A DNA stretch of 64,000 nt from Halichondria panicea (lineage: Eukaryota > Porifera > Demospongiae > Suberitida > Halichondriidae): assembly GCF_963675165.1 (NCBI RefSeq), contig NC_087378.1, forward strand, positions 4,645,205 through 4,709,204, read 5' to 3'. Each line of letters starts with the position of its first letter. The first letter of the stretch is position 1. Below, piece after piece: positions 33,511 to 44,713 of this stretch. Both the position numbers and the translations under genes were made by a program. The notes below the pieces were generated by a model, which made no database searches, had not been told where the DNA came from, and was given only the letters and a program-made list of their open reading frames with translations.

Positions 33511-33984
33511 GTGCGTGGCATGTTGTCAAAGTGTTGCATGCATGTAATTATTACTTTACATGTGAAAAAAAGCAGAGTGACAATTTCTTGCGTCTTCTTT
33601 ACATTTATGACCTTCACACGAACATTTACTCGATCAAACTCTTGCATACTTCTCAATTCCTCGACTTCGCACCAATGCTATCAATGCTATCAACATCAGC
33701 AACTTGAAACGTACGAGACGAGACATCAATTTTCGTGTATCGCTTTGAACATCACAGTTCTCGAGAAGCATAGGCTCTGGCTGAATTCCTCTAGCTTAGA
33801 CACTATCAAAACCAACGAGTCGCTCTTCTCATCTTCTATTTTTAATTGGAGAGACTTGAGCAAGCAATGCCTCAAGACTTACATGAGTGGACGGTTCACA
33901 TGCAGCTTTCTTGGGAGTCCTCTTCTATCGGATTCTGGTGTTGGCACGTCCTCTTGGAGCGATCTTTTTGGATCTGCAGCTTGA
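33511..33984 (+). CDS. 157-codon ORF, unknown
   Basis: The longest ORF between the foldback and 37 kb. It is Ser/Phe/Thr-rich (NSSSLDTIKTNESLFSSSIF) and ends SWSDLFGSAA. No domain recognised. The reverse strand also has open stretches (PTPESDRRGLPRK), so the coding strand is uncertain and it may be a fossil. Confidence 0.25.
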   Translation: MRGMLSKCCMHVIITLHVKKSRVTISCVFFTFMTFTRTFTRSNSCILLNSSTSHQCYQCYQHQQLETYETRHQFSCIALNITVLEKHRLWLNSSSLDTIKTNESLFSSSIFNWRDLSKQCLKTYMSGRFTCSFLGSPLLSDSGVGTSSWSDLFGSAA

Positions 33985-35217
33985 AAATCGTGGAAGCCTT
34001 TAAATAAATCTAGTCACAGTCACAGTCACAAGGAACAGTCACAAGGATCAGCAGGTTTGCTGGATTGTAGGATTGTACCCTACCGCATTGTACTCTACAT
34101 AAAATTGAGGAGTCACTGTAGACGTAGTTGCAATGGACCAACCAGATTGCAGGATTTACCCTACCGCATTGTACGATTTTATAACCGTTGTGCTCATTTC
34201 TGATCAACAATCTCAAACCTACCAGCAGTATAAAAGCTGTGATAAAAGCAGCACTGCAGTGCAGACTAGCTGGTATCAAGTCCAGCTTTTTTACAGAGCC
34301 AGGAATAGTGAAGACTGTAGGAATCAGAGAGGCAGAACTTTTGTTTCAAGAAGAAAGGATTAAGTTAAGAATCTGAGATTTGAATCTAGAAGATATGACA
34401 GAATAAAGGCTGGTATGAGAAAAAAGACAGAATGCGACACAAGCGAGAGGTAGAAAGAAAAGAGGGAAGAGGAAATGGGAAGAGAAAGAGACTGACAATA
34501 AGTCAATAATTATGTACAAATTCATCACCCATTGAACTGAACCAATTATGTAGCTGATCTGTTAAAGAATTCTTTATGTCACATTTTGTTTGGAAATCTA
34601 GCAATTTTTTGCACACGGTATTTCCAATGCCAACAATTCTTAAATGAAATAAAGGGATCTGTGTACAGAAAAGTAACCTCAGAACCAAGGTAGTTTATCA
34701 TCACGGACAAAAAAAAGCAGGTTGGCTTTTTTTGGCATATCTTTGTCTGGTCGTCTTGGTTGGTTGGCCATGGTTGGCCATGCATATATTATATATAAGT
34801 CTTTGTCGGCAAATCTTTGTCTTGGTTGGTTAGCCGTGCATATATAGGCCAACCAACTCTTCTCTTGGTGTATGGTAAACTTCTCTTGTTCGTGTCAATG
34901 AGAGAAGTTATGTTATCAGGTGCATGCGAAGCATCACGTCGAGCGTCGAGGTCACCAATTTAGTAGTTTAGTTACTAATAATATTTCATTCCAAATTCTT
35001 GTCCACAAACATAAAGTGACCACAAACATAAAGTGACGTGAATGTATGATACAGGTGTGTGATGATACAGGTGTGTGCGTAAGAGGCTAACAAAAGAATC
35101 ACAAAAAAGAGATGAATAAAGTAGTAGCGCATTGCGTGATTAAATTCTATTGCGTATTGCGTATTACGTAACATGATATAATAACGGAAAACTGGTAAAG
35201 GTGACTACAGAAATAGG
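33985..35217. other. No gene seen
   Basis: Contains CAGTCA tandem repeats near 34017, a TGGTTGGCCATGG repeat near 34760, and a 17-bp tandem duplication ACAAACATAAAGTGACC near 35005-35040. No supported exon. Confidence 0.4.
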
Positions 35218-35565
35218 TGACTACAAAAATCAACTAGAGCACTGACCCTCGGCTGGTGACATAAAGAAACCAGAAGAGTGATTAATGCAGTGCATGTAGC
35301 ATGTATGCATGTATGACTACTCAAGAGCAATAAAACTAAACCAGACTTGGAGGCATGCTGAAACATTTGAGTGGTACATGCTTTGAGTGGTACATGTCAC
35401 ATTAGACATGCACTGTGGATAGGGATGACAGCAAAGAAGCCTGGAGCTTAGACTTAGAGAGGTATGGCTCCTGCCAGGCTGGAGTATAGGATCCAGAGTC
35501 AGCCAACAAACAGACCAACAGACTACTATACCCGCTGGCCGCGGCACGGCCTCGGGTAATAATGG
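35218..35565. repeat. Dispersed repeat copy
   Basis: Second copy of the repeat at 24040-24600 (CCCTCGGCTGGTGACAT to ACTACTATACCCGCTGGCCG), same orientation. A 15-bp tandem duplication (TTTGAGTGGTACATG) lies inside. Confidence 0.65.
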
Positions 35566-35866
35566 TCTGATGCTGACACGTCAGTTTCCACTACAGGGAG
35601 AAGTGGTGTACCAATCTTATTGGTGGGAGATCTGCTTTGATTGCTGATTCAACGAACAATTGTATCTTAACACTTAACACTTTGGGAAGATGACATTGAC
35701 ACGCTACTACATGTCAAAGATGCTTGTCCGTGTTTTCAACGACGACTTTAGTCTCTCAAAAATTGACAATGTAAATGAACACACTACAGACACGCGGCTT
35801 GAAGGTGTAACTATAAACTATAATTGCTATCAAAGATTTTCAAAACTTCCAGAAGTGCAAAACAAT

Positions 35867-36250
35867 GCAGATGTGCATACAACTCCTGGTCTGGAAATTA
35901 CGACACTATGCTGATATGCATTCTCGATGGAGGATTGGTCAATGACTTATGAAGTTACGTACAATTATTATGTACAATGTCATCACAAGTGTTTCAAACA
36001 TTATTTTATTGCTTGCCTGAATAATAATTATTATCGAGACCTGCCAATGCTAGCAACGTAAGTGACCTCTATTATAATGCGTACGTATATTAAACGACGA
36101 CGAATGTTTGTCCATCAACCTGTCCATCAACCTTTAATCTATGAGGGCGGCTCAGCTGGTATATATAATAGACTGATTATGCTTCGGTGCGCATGCGCAT
36201 GCCCACTTGCAAATTCAAAACATGTATATACGTTAGACAAACTTGTTTCC
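35867..36250. repeat. Dispersed repeat, unoccupied TTAA site
   Basis: Matches both flanks of the piggyBac-like insertion at 29392-30143 and runs uninterrupted through the TTAA at about 36090-36093, so it represents the pre-insertion state. Confidence 0.65.
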
Positions 36251-37655
36251 ACCGATTCAGGCATCAGCGCTTTCTTTGAGTTATGATCTGAATTTTTTTG
36301 TGCATGAACTACAATAATTATCCTCAGCGGAAGTCTTAGACACTAGTAGGTACAGAGTACCTAGTTGTTTTGTTTTGAGGTAGTAAATATGTTAGGCATA
36401 GAACTTTTGAGTTTATGCTAGTTAATGAGCATGTACTGTAATAGTGTAGTTTTCATCTACATAATAGTTATAGGCTGAGTCCAAGGGCCCGAGGCTGTAA
36501 AGAAGACTCTGTTTCATCAAACCTCAAGCAACTTTGCTCTGGCTAAAAAAACTCACACTGAAGGCAGTTTGTCATGTTTCCGTCTCGTTATAGTTAGCTC
36601 TGCAGGTAGCTGCAAGAGTGAGATTAAAGCGGCACTGCAGAACACAAAGACTTTTAAAAATTAGTTTTCTGCTTACAGATGTTGCTAAGCATTCCATGTA
36701 TGTATCATGTTAAATGCATGTAGTGAACATATAATGGACCTCCGTAGAAGACCTCTGCAAGTAACCAATCAGATTGCACCATTTGTGACAAGCATCTCTT
36801 CGTTGCTAAGGCAGCCCTTCTTGCACAAATTTCTGCAATGATCATCCTGTTGTTATTTGCTACATCCAAAGCTGCCTACTGCACAATTGTTTCTGTTATC
36901 AAATTCAAAACAAGATGGCGTTTTTACGCACAAAACATATTTGCTTCTGTTGTACTGTTGTACTGTGCTGGCTCAAGGTATCTGTCTTATATACTATAAT
37001 AATACATCCAGTTTATCTTAAATACATGTGACCAGGCTCTGGGAAAACAGACCAATTGAGACTACAGTGCATAATCTCATAAAATTTTTCTTTGCTTATA
37101 GTTATATAACTACAGTCTTTTTACTACCTCTCTGCAAACATGCACCTTAATTTGGCAATCTTTGAGTGGGCGTTTCTCAATACCAACGCGCATAACTCAG
37201 GCATGGAACGAGGTATGTGCGTAGGCAATTCTTTGCTCTATCATCTGGTATATAGATCGCAAAAATTATAGCTTGCGCCAATTGGTCTGTTTTCCCGAGC
37301 CTGTTACATATACCTCCTGTACAAGAAAATCCCTCTCTTTGATAATACTTGCTCTGAAATATTGATTTTCTCAGAAACAAAAAATTGTTATTCTTGTTTT
37401 AGTCTGCAGCTATAAGATGCAAGATGGATGCAAGATGATTGTCTAAGCGCCAGAAAAAAATAATTCCAACAACTTTTTTAGGACCTAAAAAATTATGCTG
37501 ATGCTGATGTAGCGGCTGGCGCTATAATTACATCAACTTTACAGTATCACTTCTGGTTTCTTTATGTCATTTTTGTGGCAGCTGCAGTTGAACGGACCTA
37601 GCTAAGGTGTCTGGCTGTAAAGCATTGACTAAACAGACTCAACAAGACAGAAAAT
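36251..37655. other. No intact gene; MITE and fossil ORF edge
   Basis: Holds the MITE at 37028-37307. The last 75 bases (37580-37655) are, on the minus strand, the continuation of the ORF at 40949-41116 interrupted by the transposon that starts at 37656. Confidence 0.5.
37028..37307. mobile_element. 280-bp MITE related to the DUF7869 element
   Basis: Ends CAGGCTCTGGGAAAACAGAC and, inverted, CAGGCTCGGGAAAACAGAC. The interior GAGGTATGTGC ... CTCTATCATCTGGTATATAGATCGCA closely resembles the right subterminal part of the 37656-40948 transposon (40830-40905). It may be a non-autonomous relative moved by the same transposase. Confidence 0.65.
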
Positions 37656-38008
37656 GTGATGCAATCTGAGAAAAGAGACCACTTCGCGGTAAAAGTCAAT
37701 TAGAGCTATAGGCGTATTCATGACTCATGGTGTTAATTGATTAATAACGTTTTAATAGCTTATATGTATCTACAGACCTTCTGCTACCTGTCTACGAAGT
37801 CTGAAGCTCTGAATCCATCTCTTTCCACCCGAGCGAGCCGTCAGAAAACTGTCACTATTGTTCACTTTTTATAAAAAAATTTTGCCACGTAAACGATTTT
37901 TCCGCCTACGCGACACGGAAATATCCGGTAGTATACGGGGGGATTTTCCCCTTGCGGTAGAATTTACATCCGTTACTTAGCTACTAAAATTATAATGCAC
38001 GTTCACGC

Positions 38009-40334
38009 ATGGTCTATTCTGCATTGATGGCGACACATACGAGTGCAAGGGAAGCTTCTAAAGCTATAAATGATCTACTGCACTACTCTCTCGAGGACCA
38101 GGATGCCTTGCTAGATGTCCTAGATGAGTATTTCACTTCTCCTGAAGACCTGGAAGAAGACAGTGATGCAATGGACACCACAGGTAAAATACACATCAAA
38201 ATAAATACAGTATACGCTAAAATAAGACAGCTTGACATGCAAAACACATACATAATTATAAATGCACAATAATACTACCTAACATAACTACACAGAGTGT
38301 GACATAGAGGATGAGAGAGAAGAATTTAACAGTGACGAAGAAACAGACGTGGACGACGAAATTGACATTTCTACAGATACGACAGTAACAGAGGCAATGT
38401 CCAAATTACAGCAGGTTTGTGATGTTGAGGTGGAACTCACTCGATCAGACGCTGAAGAGAAGAAGGAGGTACACGATTTTTGCCGAAAAGAGTGTGGGTG
38501 TAGTCTGTGGAAACAGAAGTGCTGCTCGCTCCAGTTTTCAGTTCACGAAGTCGAAGACGTTCGTTCCCAGTGCGCAAGCCTCTCCCACGACGAGCTGGAT
38601 ATGGTTCTTTTAGGACAAATCATGGCCACATCCAACAATAGAGACACGGTTGTTACAGCATCTGGGCATAAAAAGTCACCGCGACAGAAAGCGTACACCA
38701 GATATTTTCACCAGGGATTGATTGTTTGTGCCAAAATGTTCTTGTTTTTCCATGGTGTTAGTCGCACACGTATGAAGGCCCTGGCCCAAAGATACAAAGA
38801 AAATGGATTGACCCCAAGGATCCATGGTAACACCAAGCGTTCCCCGAAGTGGACACTTTCTCTCTCTTCAGCTGAATTCGTTGTTGGTTTTTTGGTCCAC
38901 TACACTCAACTCCACGGGCTTCTTTTACCAGGCCGTGTGCCTGGTTACAGTCGATCAGACCTGAAGCTGCTACCCTCTAGTGCGACCAAGCGTTCAATTT
39001 GGATCGAATATCATCAATCGGCCATCAATGACAGCAGTATTCACACAGTTGTGTACAGCACCTTCTGTCGGCTCTGGCGTACTCTCCTACCACAAGTTCT
39101 CATAATGAAGCCAATGTCCGATCTCTGTTGGCAGTGTCAGCAAAACAGCACGGCTATCATTCGTTCTGCCAACAGCCAGGAATCCGATAAAAGCTCAACT
39201 CTCAAGGCTGCTGAAGACCACCTAACGCACGTACAGTTGGAGCGATCGTACTATCGAGCGATTTGTGATGACTGTCGACAAGAAGTCCGAACATGCTTCA
39301 CAGAAAACGGCACCTTCTCACCACCACTGCCTCACTCGGGAATCCCTGCAAACACCAAGAGAATAAAAGTGCATTATTCATTTGATTATGCTCAGCAAGT
39401 ACATTACCCATGTGATCCTCTGCAGCCTGGGCCAATCTTTTTTTTGACACCTCGGAAGTGCTCAATTTTTGGTGTTCATTGCGAAGCCATCCCCCGTCAA
39501 GTAAACTTCCTTGGAGACGAGGCAGGAGATTGTGGCAAGGGAGCAAATACCGTCATCAGCCAGCTTCACTATTACTTCGAACACCATGGCCTAGGGGAGA
39601 CGGAGGTGTACCTGCACGCTGACAATTGTACGGGTCAAAACAAAAACAGCTGCATGATCCACTACCTTTGTTGGCGTTGTATGACAGGACGGCACACGAA
39701 GGCCACAATCTCGTTCATGGTTGTCGGCCACACCAAGTTTGCTCCAGATTGGTGCTTTGGTCTTTTGAAACAGCGGTACAGAAGAACGAGAATTGGCTGT
39801 CTCACAGATATTGCTACCGTTGTCAACCAGTCTGCAGTCTGCAATGTCTCCCAGCTCGTTATTAGAGAGGACGGGACAACAGTTGTGCCTGTGTTTGATT
39901 GGACCAGTTTTTTTGCTGTCCGGATGAAGAAACTGACTGGTATCAAAAAGTTTCACCACTTTTACTTCGATTCGGCAAAACCAGGCGAGGTCGTTGTGAA
40001 AGTGCGCTCCGATTCAGCCGAAACGAAATACGAGTTGCTGAAACAGCCTTGGACTCCTGATCCTCAAACACTTCCCGACAAAGTTCCACCAAGAGGGCTC
40101 TCAAGTGAACGTCAGTGGTACTTATACGAAAAAATCCGTCCGTTCTGTCCCTTTGAATCACAAGACGTAACTTGTCCCTTGCCTACCGCTCCAAGGCCAA
40201 CCAGTCGCCATGGAACTCCAGCTACAACACCTCCTCCCCCTGAGTCATCCCAGCCACCTGCAAAAAAACGGAGATGTGGTTTGTGCAGGCAGGAAGGACA
40301 TGTTCGAACTGTTTGCCCTCAAAGACAAGACTGA
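38009..40334 (+). CDS. DUF7869-type putative transposase
   Basis: Two exons, 38009-38183 and 38296-40334, joined in phase to give 737 residues. ATG at 38009 or 38027 may start it. The N-terminus is acidic (DEYFTSPEDLEEDSD). The core has RNase H-like candidate acids: Asp 422 in SFDYAQQ, Asp 501 in HADNCTGQNKN and Asp 543 in KFAPDWCFG. The HADNCTGQNKN and GHTKFAPD motifs are those I associate with DUF7869 proteins, which are multicopy in cnidarians and sponges and suspected to be transposon-derived. Several CxxC pairs (DLCWQCQQ; AICDDC) suggest metal binding, and a CCHC knuckle (CGLCRQEGHVRTVC) closes the protein. Its position alone between matched TIRs supports a transposase role. The assignment of the three acids is inference. 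Confidence 0.8.
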
Positions 40335-40916
40335 ATTATTTTTTATACTTATAATATACTTATTACACTATTGCATACTTCACATGAAATGTTGTGACTG
40401 TTACTCATTCAAGTTAAGCAAGTTAAGCAAGAAACACACTAAAGGCTAGCTAGATCTAGGGTGTAATTTAACTTACTTGAGTTAGAGAAGGTATCCTTAG
40501 CCCTGGAGCTATCTTGCTTCCAAACGGTGAGATGTGTGACTGCTGTGCCCTATTCTGTTGTAGTCATTAGCTCAAGAGCTTCAGGAGTAAGCGATGGAAG
40601 TAGTATACTTTATCTACAAGGCCCTAAAGCTTTCTTAGAAAAATAATTTTAATATCTACCACGTGTGTACTATTTTTTGCATTACGTAATGCATTACCTA
40701 ATGCATAACGCGGAAAGATTACTAGAATGCAATATTGCATTCGAAAATTTGTCAATGTTTAAGGGGCGTTTTCTCAATAACGTTATTTCAGAGCAGAGAG
40801 TTTCAAACGATCATAACTTCGTCATACTATGAGGTATGTGCACGCTAAGCAGAGCATTACGTAGGTAATTTTCTGCTCTATCAGCAGGTGTATAGATCGC
40901 AGATTTTTTTGATCAA
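40335..40916. other. 3' part of the DUF7869 transposon
   Basis: Non-coding from the stop codon to the right TIR. The subterminal segment 40780-40905 resembles the MITE at 37028-37307. A GCATTACGTAATGC palindrome lies near 40679. Confidence 0.5.
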
Positions 40917-40948
40917 GCGAAGTGGTCTCTTTTCTCAGATTGCATCAC

Positions 40949-41116
40949 AAATTTTCTTTGAATCTTACTGTATGGGCATAAGTTAATAATAAATATTGGA
41001 TTTCCAACGAATGTTCCACAATACGATTGCCTTCGGACATTAAAATTGTCGAGAGCTGCTTTAATAAATGGGCCATCCTCTTTCTTGAATCCTTTCATGA
41101 TGAGTTTGTTTGGCAT
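40949..41116 (-). pseudogene. Transposon-derived ORF fragment interrupted by the 3.3-kb element
   Basis: Minus-strand frame from 41116 encodes FKKEDGPFIKAALDNFNVRR, SYCGTFVGN and KIQRKF, then hits the TIR. Across the insertion the frame continues at 37655 with LSLFSQCFTARHL. The VRRQxYxGTFVGN motif recalls a multicopy protein of uncertain function in sponges and cnidarians. No intact copy is present. Confidence 0.45.
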
Positions 41117-41552
41117 TCAGTTTGTTTGCTTGCAGGCATGGGTCACCCTCCTCACTCTCTCCTAGCACAATCATTGACTTCTTCCTACAAAATAATGTAA
41201 TTAAATCTCTGTCATCCGTGAGGGTCCTGGCTCTGGCAAAGTCGTGGGAGCCACCCCGCTATCCTGTTTTCACAGCAGTCTTATAGATGAAATACGGTAT
41301 AAAACGTTGTTCCGTTTGTGTGGAATAAACGGAATCAAACGGACGATTGTAATGTACGGACCTATTGCAATAACCGTCCTTACCGGAATCAAACATACAG
41401 ACACATACGGATAATAGCTTCTCTAATACGGAGATCCGTTGCGTTTGTGTAGATTCTCGCAAGCCACGCCTGTTCACAAAGTATCCCCTTCGCGTTAAGG
41501 GGCGTGGCTTGCAAGACTTTTGCAAAATACTCGGACTAGACTATACTAGACT

Positions 41553-42375
41553 ATGGCTACTCGTACTCCTGCAGACGATAATGATTCTCCTCATCCAAAG
41601 AAAAGGAAGAGAGCTTCTTTGTATTGTAAGCACTGTGACCGTGAAGGCACTGTGACCGTGAAGTGTCGAAATCTACCTTCTACCGCCATTGTGAGCAGTT
41701 TTTTGATCACTCATCCAAGGCTGATACCTGGCAACCGCCTGACCTCTCAAGATGTTAATACCAGTACAGCAGGTAATCTAAGGTTGCAACCCCAGAAACC
41801 AAGCCCAAATGGCCGAAACCATCTGATGGTTGTCATGGTTCATAGTTTAATACGCACACCAATTAATAATATGGCTTGCGGTATATAAAATCTTATTTAG
41901 CGACTAACCAACTTCTTACTTTTTGGCAGGTGATGACGCATCTCAAACCGGTAGCTTAAAAGACTCGGACTCCTCTGACAGTGATCAGGACCCTCCAAAC
42001 GTAGATACACACAGTACTGATCAGGTACAAACGAAGCTTTATAATAAATGTTGAACTAGAGTACACTTGATGCATAACAGATCTTCAGTAGTATTTTTCA
42101 TGATCTTTATACTGTAGATACATTGATTTTTTGTCCTTTTGATGTTCAGGTTGAAGAAATTTGGCCGTCCAGTGATAGTAGTGACAATGACACTGGCACA
42201 GATTCTGGAGAATGTACCGATAAGAATCAGCCTATTTGGCAACTGGTCTATTTCTTAGTCCTCTGGCAGTCCTTGTATCGTATTTCTAATGCTGCCCTCA
42301 CTGCTCTACTCAAGTTTTTGTCCCTTTTCTTTAGAATTTTTCAGCCATATGTCGTCCAAAGCCGGGAAAGGGTTA
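41553..42375 (+). pseudogene. Transposon-type C2H2/acidic N-terminal protein, truncated
   Basis: Exon 1 (41553-41772) begins MATRTPADDNDSPHPKKRKR and a zinc-finger start YCKHCDRE. A 17-bp tandem duplication near 41627-41661 shifts the frame, and the finger's remainder (STFYRHCEQFFDH) continues in another frame; a second shift returns to the first frame before the donor. Exons 41931-42024 (acidic, SDSSDSDQDPP) and 42150-42398 (ICTD-like acids, then a hydrophobic WQSLYRISNAALTALLKFLS) follow in phase. The last exon runs into a GGGAAAGGGTTAA piggyBac-like end near 42364. The hydrophobic WQS...SxAALxALLKFL segment is typical of large transposon proteins in cnidarians; the catalytic part is lost. 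Confidence 0.5.
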
Positions 42376-42379
42376 ATAC

Positions 42380-42655
42380 AACAGTGGAGCGTAGGTGAAG
42401 AAAATATTTCCCGGGAAAAGGGCTAGAACCAGATCCTGATTGAGTCCTGAGTGAGCCAACATTCTGAACACTTATAACATCATACAATAATTGTTTGTGT
42501 GTGAATTTTTGTTAACAATTGGGTGGTGGTTGGTTGCTAGGCAACAATGATGATTCCATGAATGCCACAGGTCCGGTTCTACCTGTGGAACTCTGTGGAA
42601 CTTTGTTAAAAGTGTTTTTAATAACACTTTTTAATTAAAGCAGGGAAAGGGTTAA
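42380..42655. mobile_element. piggyBac-like MITE, short copy
   Basis: Ends GCAGGGAAAGGG-TTAA at 42655 and shares TTTCCCGGGAAAAGGGC, GGTTGCTAGGCAACAATGATG and GTGTTTTTAATAAC with 29392-30143 in inverted orientation. Confidence 0.55.
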
Positions 42656-43299
42656 ATTGAGGTTTATGTTATTATACCGTATCTGTAACACCGTATCTGT
42701 AACAGGGAGAGTCCTAGCCTTAAGAGAGTCCTAGCCTTAAGGGTGCTGGGCCACCTACGCCCACACACTGTTGCTAAGGAAAACTAACTATGAAACTGCT
42801 GCCAGTAGAGACATGGGTCCTTTACTATACTAGTGCCTACAAGAATAAATATCACCCAGAAGAGATACAGCGAGCCATTTTTAGTGAATAGCTAAAAATG
42901 GTTAAAAATGGTTCCGCTTAGAAAACCACTAGTGCTAGGGACTTGATTTTTATATCAGAACGTTTTTTTAGGAACATCCTGTGTTGTTTAATTTATAGAA
43001 CTCTCTGTAATCTTGTTAACATGCGTTAACTATGCTAAATATAGGCCCTATCCTGCACGTGGAACTCCAGATTGAACGTTTTAACGCTTACCCTCTACGG
43101 TAATGGCTAAATAGCTTGCAGATGAAAGCCACGCCCCACGCCCCCAAATAATATTGCGGTAGTACGGTAGTACAATGTACATTGCGAGCGCAGCCACAAC
43201 TAATGAGATATAAGCACGCAGTGATTGTAAACTTTGCGTGTGCAATTATTGCAGCCAGCCATACTATCTGCATTCTTGTGGTTAAATGTGGTTAAATAC
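42656..43299. other. No gene seen
   Basis: Two short tandem duplications (CCGTATCTGTAACA near 42680-42707; GAGTCCTAGCCTTAAGA near 42709-42742). No supported exon. Confidence 0.4.
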
Positions 43300-44074
43300 A
43301 GAATAAATACAGAATAAATAACAATTGAAATGACTTGTAACTATTGACCCCAGAGGTATCTTGACACCATCTTCGTTGCCTAGCAACTGACCACCCCCAC
43401 TAATTAGCAATTGTTTACAAACATTCACAACTATGTACACAAATAATATTGTATGAAGGCACAGAGTGGCTAAAGACACTAAATAAGTGTTCTCAATGTT
43501 CTCACGGTCTGCGAGGTCGTATCAGCAGACGCCCTTTTCCTGGGAAATGTTTTCTTCACCTACACACAGGTTTACAAGTTCAATGGTGGCTCATGATGTC
43601 CACTGCTGTACTAACTAGCCTAAATACAGTTATACTGAAGCTATCAAGACTACAGGACTACAGATGCTACTCTAGACTTACCAGATCCAAGAAGTTGTTC
43701 CATCGCAAGAGCTTCTTCCTCAGGCCTTCCGGGCTCTATATTTTCTAGCTTTTTATCTAGCTATGATCCCAGTCCCAGTCCTCTCACTCAACAAGGCCAT
43801 AAGCATCGATATTCTCACTGTCTAGCTACTTTAGAACCTCACTGAGATTGTACTACGAAGATCTTGAATTGTCTTTCGACATTACTGTACAAAGCGTACC
43901 TCGAGGCAGCATATTAAAGATACCATGTGAAAGAGCAGCTCAATGCGCATGCTCAATGCGCATGTGCTGGTACCTACAGTGTGTGCATAGCTCCAACACA
44001 GTGGGCACAACGAATTTTTGAAAATGACCACTAGAGTGGCCGTCATATGACGGCTTCAACGGGGAAAGGGTTAA
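43300..44074. mobile_element. piggyBac-like MITE, long copy
   Basis: Right end contains CCGTCATATGACGG and ACGGGGAAAGGG-TTAA. The interior is shared with 29392-30143 in the same orientation (GTTGCCTAGCAAC, AGCAGACGCCCTTTTCC, GCATCGATATTCTCAC). The left edge is not defined. Its right end abuts a partial CTCTGCGCA-family MITE (44075-44412). Confidence 0.6.
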
Positions 44075-44412
44075 ATACCAAAATTTACACTATGTTCATA
44101 CTGCTGTATTATTTGCAATATGCTGCATCAAAATGATCGCTCTATGTTTTCGTTAACTAATTCAATTATGCTAATTAGTCCCATAAATGGTGATGACGTC
44201 ATGGCAGTTTTAAGATCAAGCTTCAAAAATGGCTAGATGAACATCTCATAGTACTAGGATCCAGCTGGGGAAGAGTAAAAGTTACTGCATTCTTGAGATA
44301 CAGCCTACCTAAAGAAGCATATTAATTTCCCCAGCTGGAAATCTACATCAAATGTTGGCAATGAATAAAATTAATGTTATTGGTGCCTGACCCAGGCCTT
44401 AAGTACCCAGAG
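44075..44412. mobile_element. Partial CTCTGCGCA-family MITE
   Basis: Shares ACCAAAATTTACACTATGTT, TCCCATAAATGGTGATGACG and TGCCTGACCCAGGCCTTAAG with 25826-26528. It has internal deletions and no left tip. Confidence 0.6.
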
Positions 44413-44423
44413 TCTATTGTAGT

Positions 44424-44713
44424 CTATTGTTCACTATAACATCAAAAAAGAAGTCCATGTGGATACATCTACGTTACAGCGCAAAACTGCCCAGCTATTC
44501 CTACTCAATGGGAAGAAGTACACTTTGCAGGTGGAAATATACTCAGATATCGAGGACCAAGTAAAAAGAATAATGGTACGAGTTAGCCATGACGAGGAAT
44601 GGGAATGCGAAATCAACTTATTCTTGACAGAAGTGAGCCCATGCATCCTGAACCTGATAGTTCCGAGCGATCTATATCCGACTAACATTAATCAACCCCT
44701 GCATTGTGCATAG
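44424..44713 (+). CDS. Single-exon ORF, unknown protein (C-terminal part?)
   Basis: Open from about 44424 (VHYNIKKEVHVDTSTLQRK) to a stop at 44713. Composition looks coding: TAQLFLLNGKKYTLQVEIYS, and the end has VSPCILNLIVPSDLYP. The alternating pattern suggests a beta-rich fold. No family recognised. The frame is open upstream of the first ATG (44459), so it may be the last exon of a gene or a captured fragment, since MITEs flank it. Confidence 0.4.

Larger units (their letters stand above)
37656..40948 (+). mobile_element. Complete DNA transposon with 32-bp TIRs and DUF7869-type gene
   Basis: GTGATGCAATCTGAGAAAAG starts the left TIR (37656-37687); the right TIR (40917-40948) is its complement over 32 bases. 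AAAT lies on both sides (37652-37655 and 40949-40952), read as a 4-bp target duplication. Removing the element and one AAAT restores an open frame in the flanking minus-strand gene fragment. Total length is 3293 bp. The only gene inside is the 737-codon ORF at 38009-40334. No frameshift or stop is seen in it, so the element may be recently active. Confidence 0.85.
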
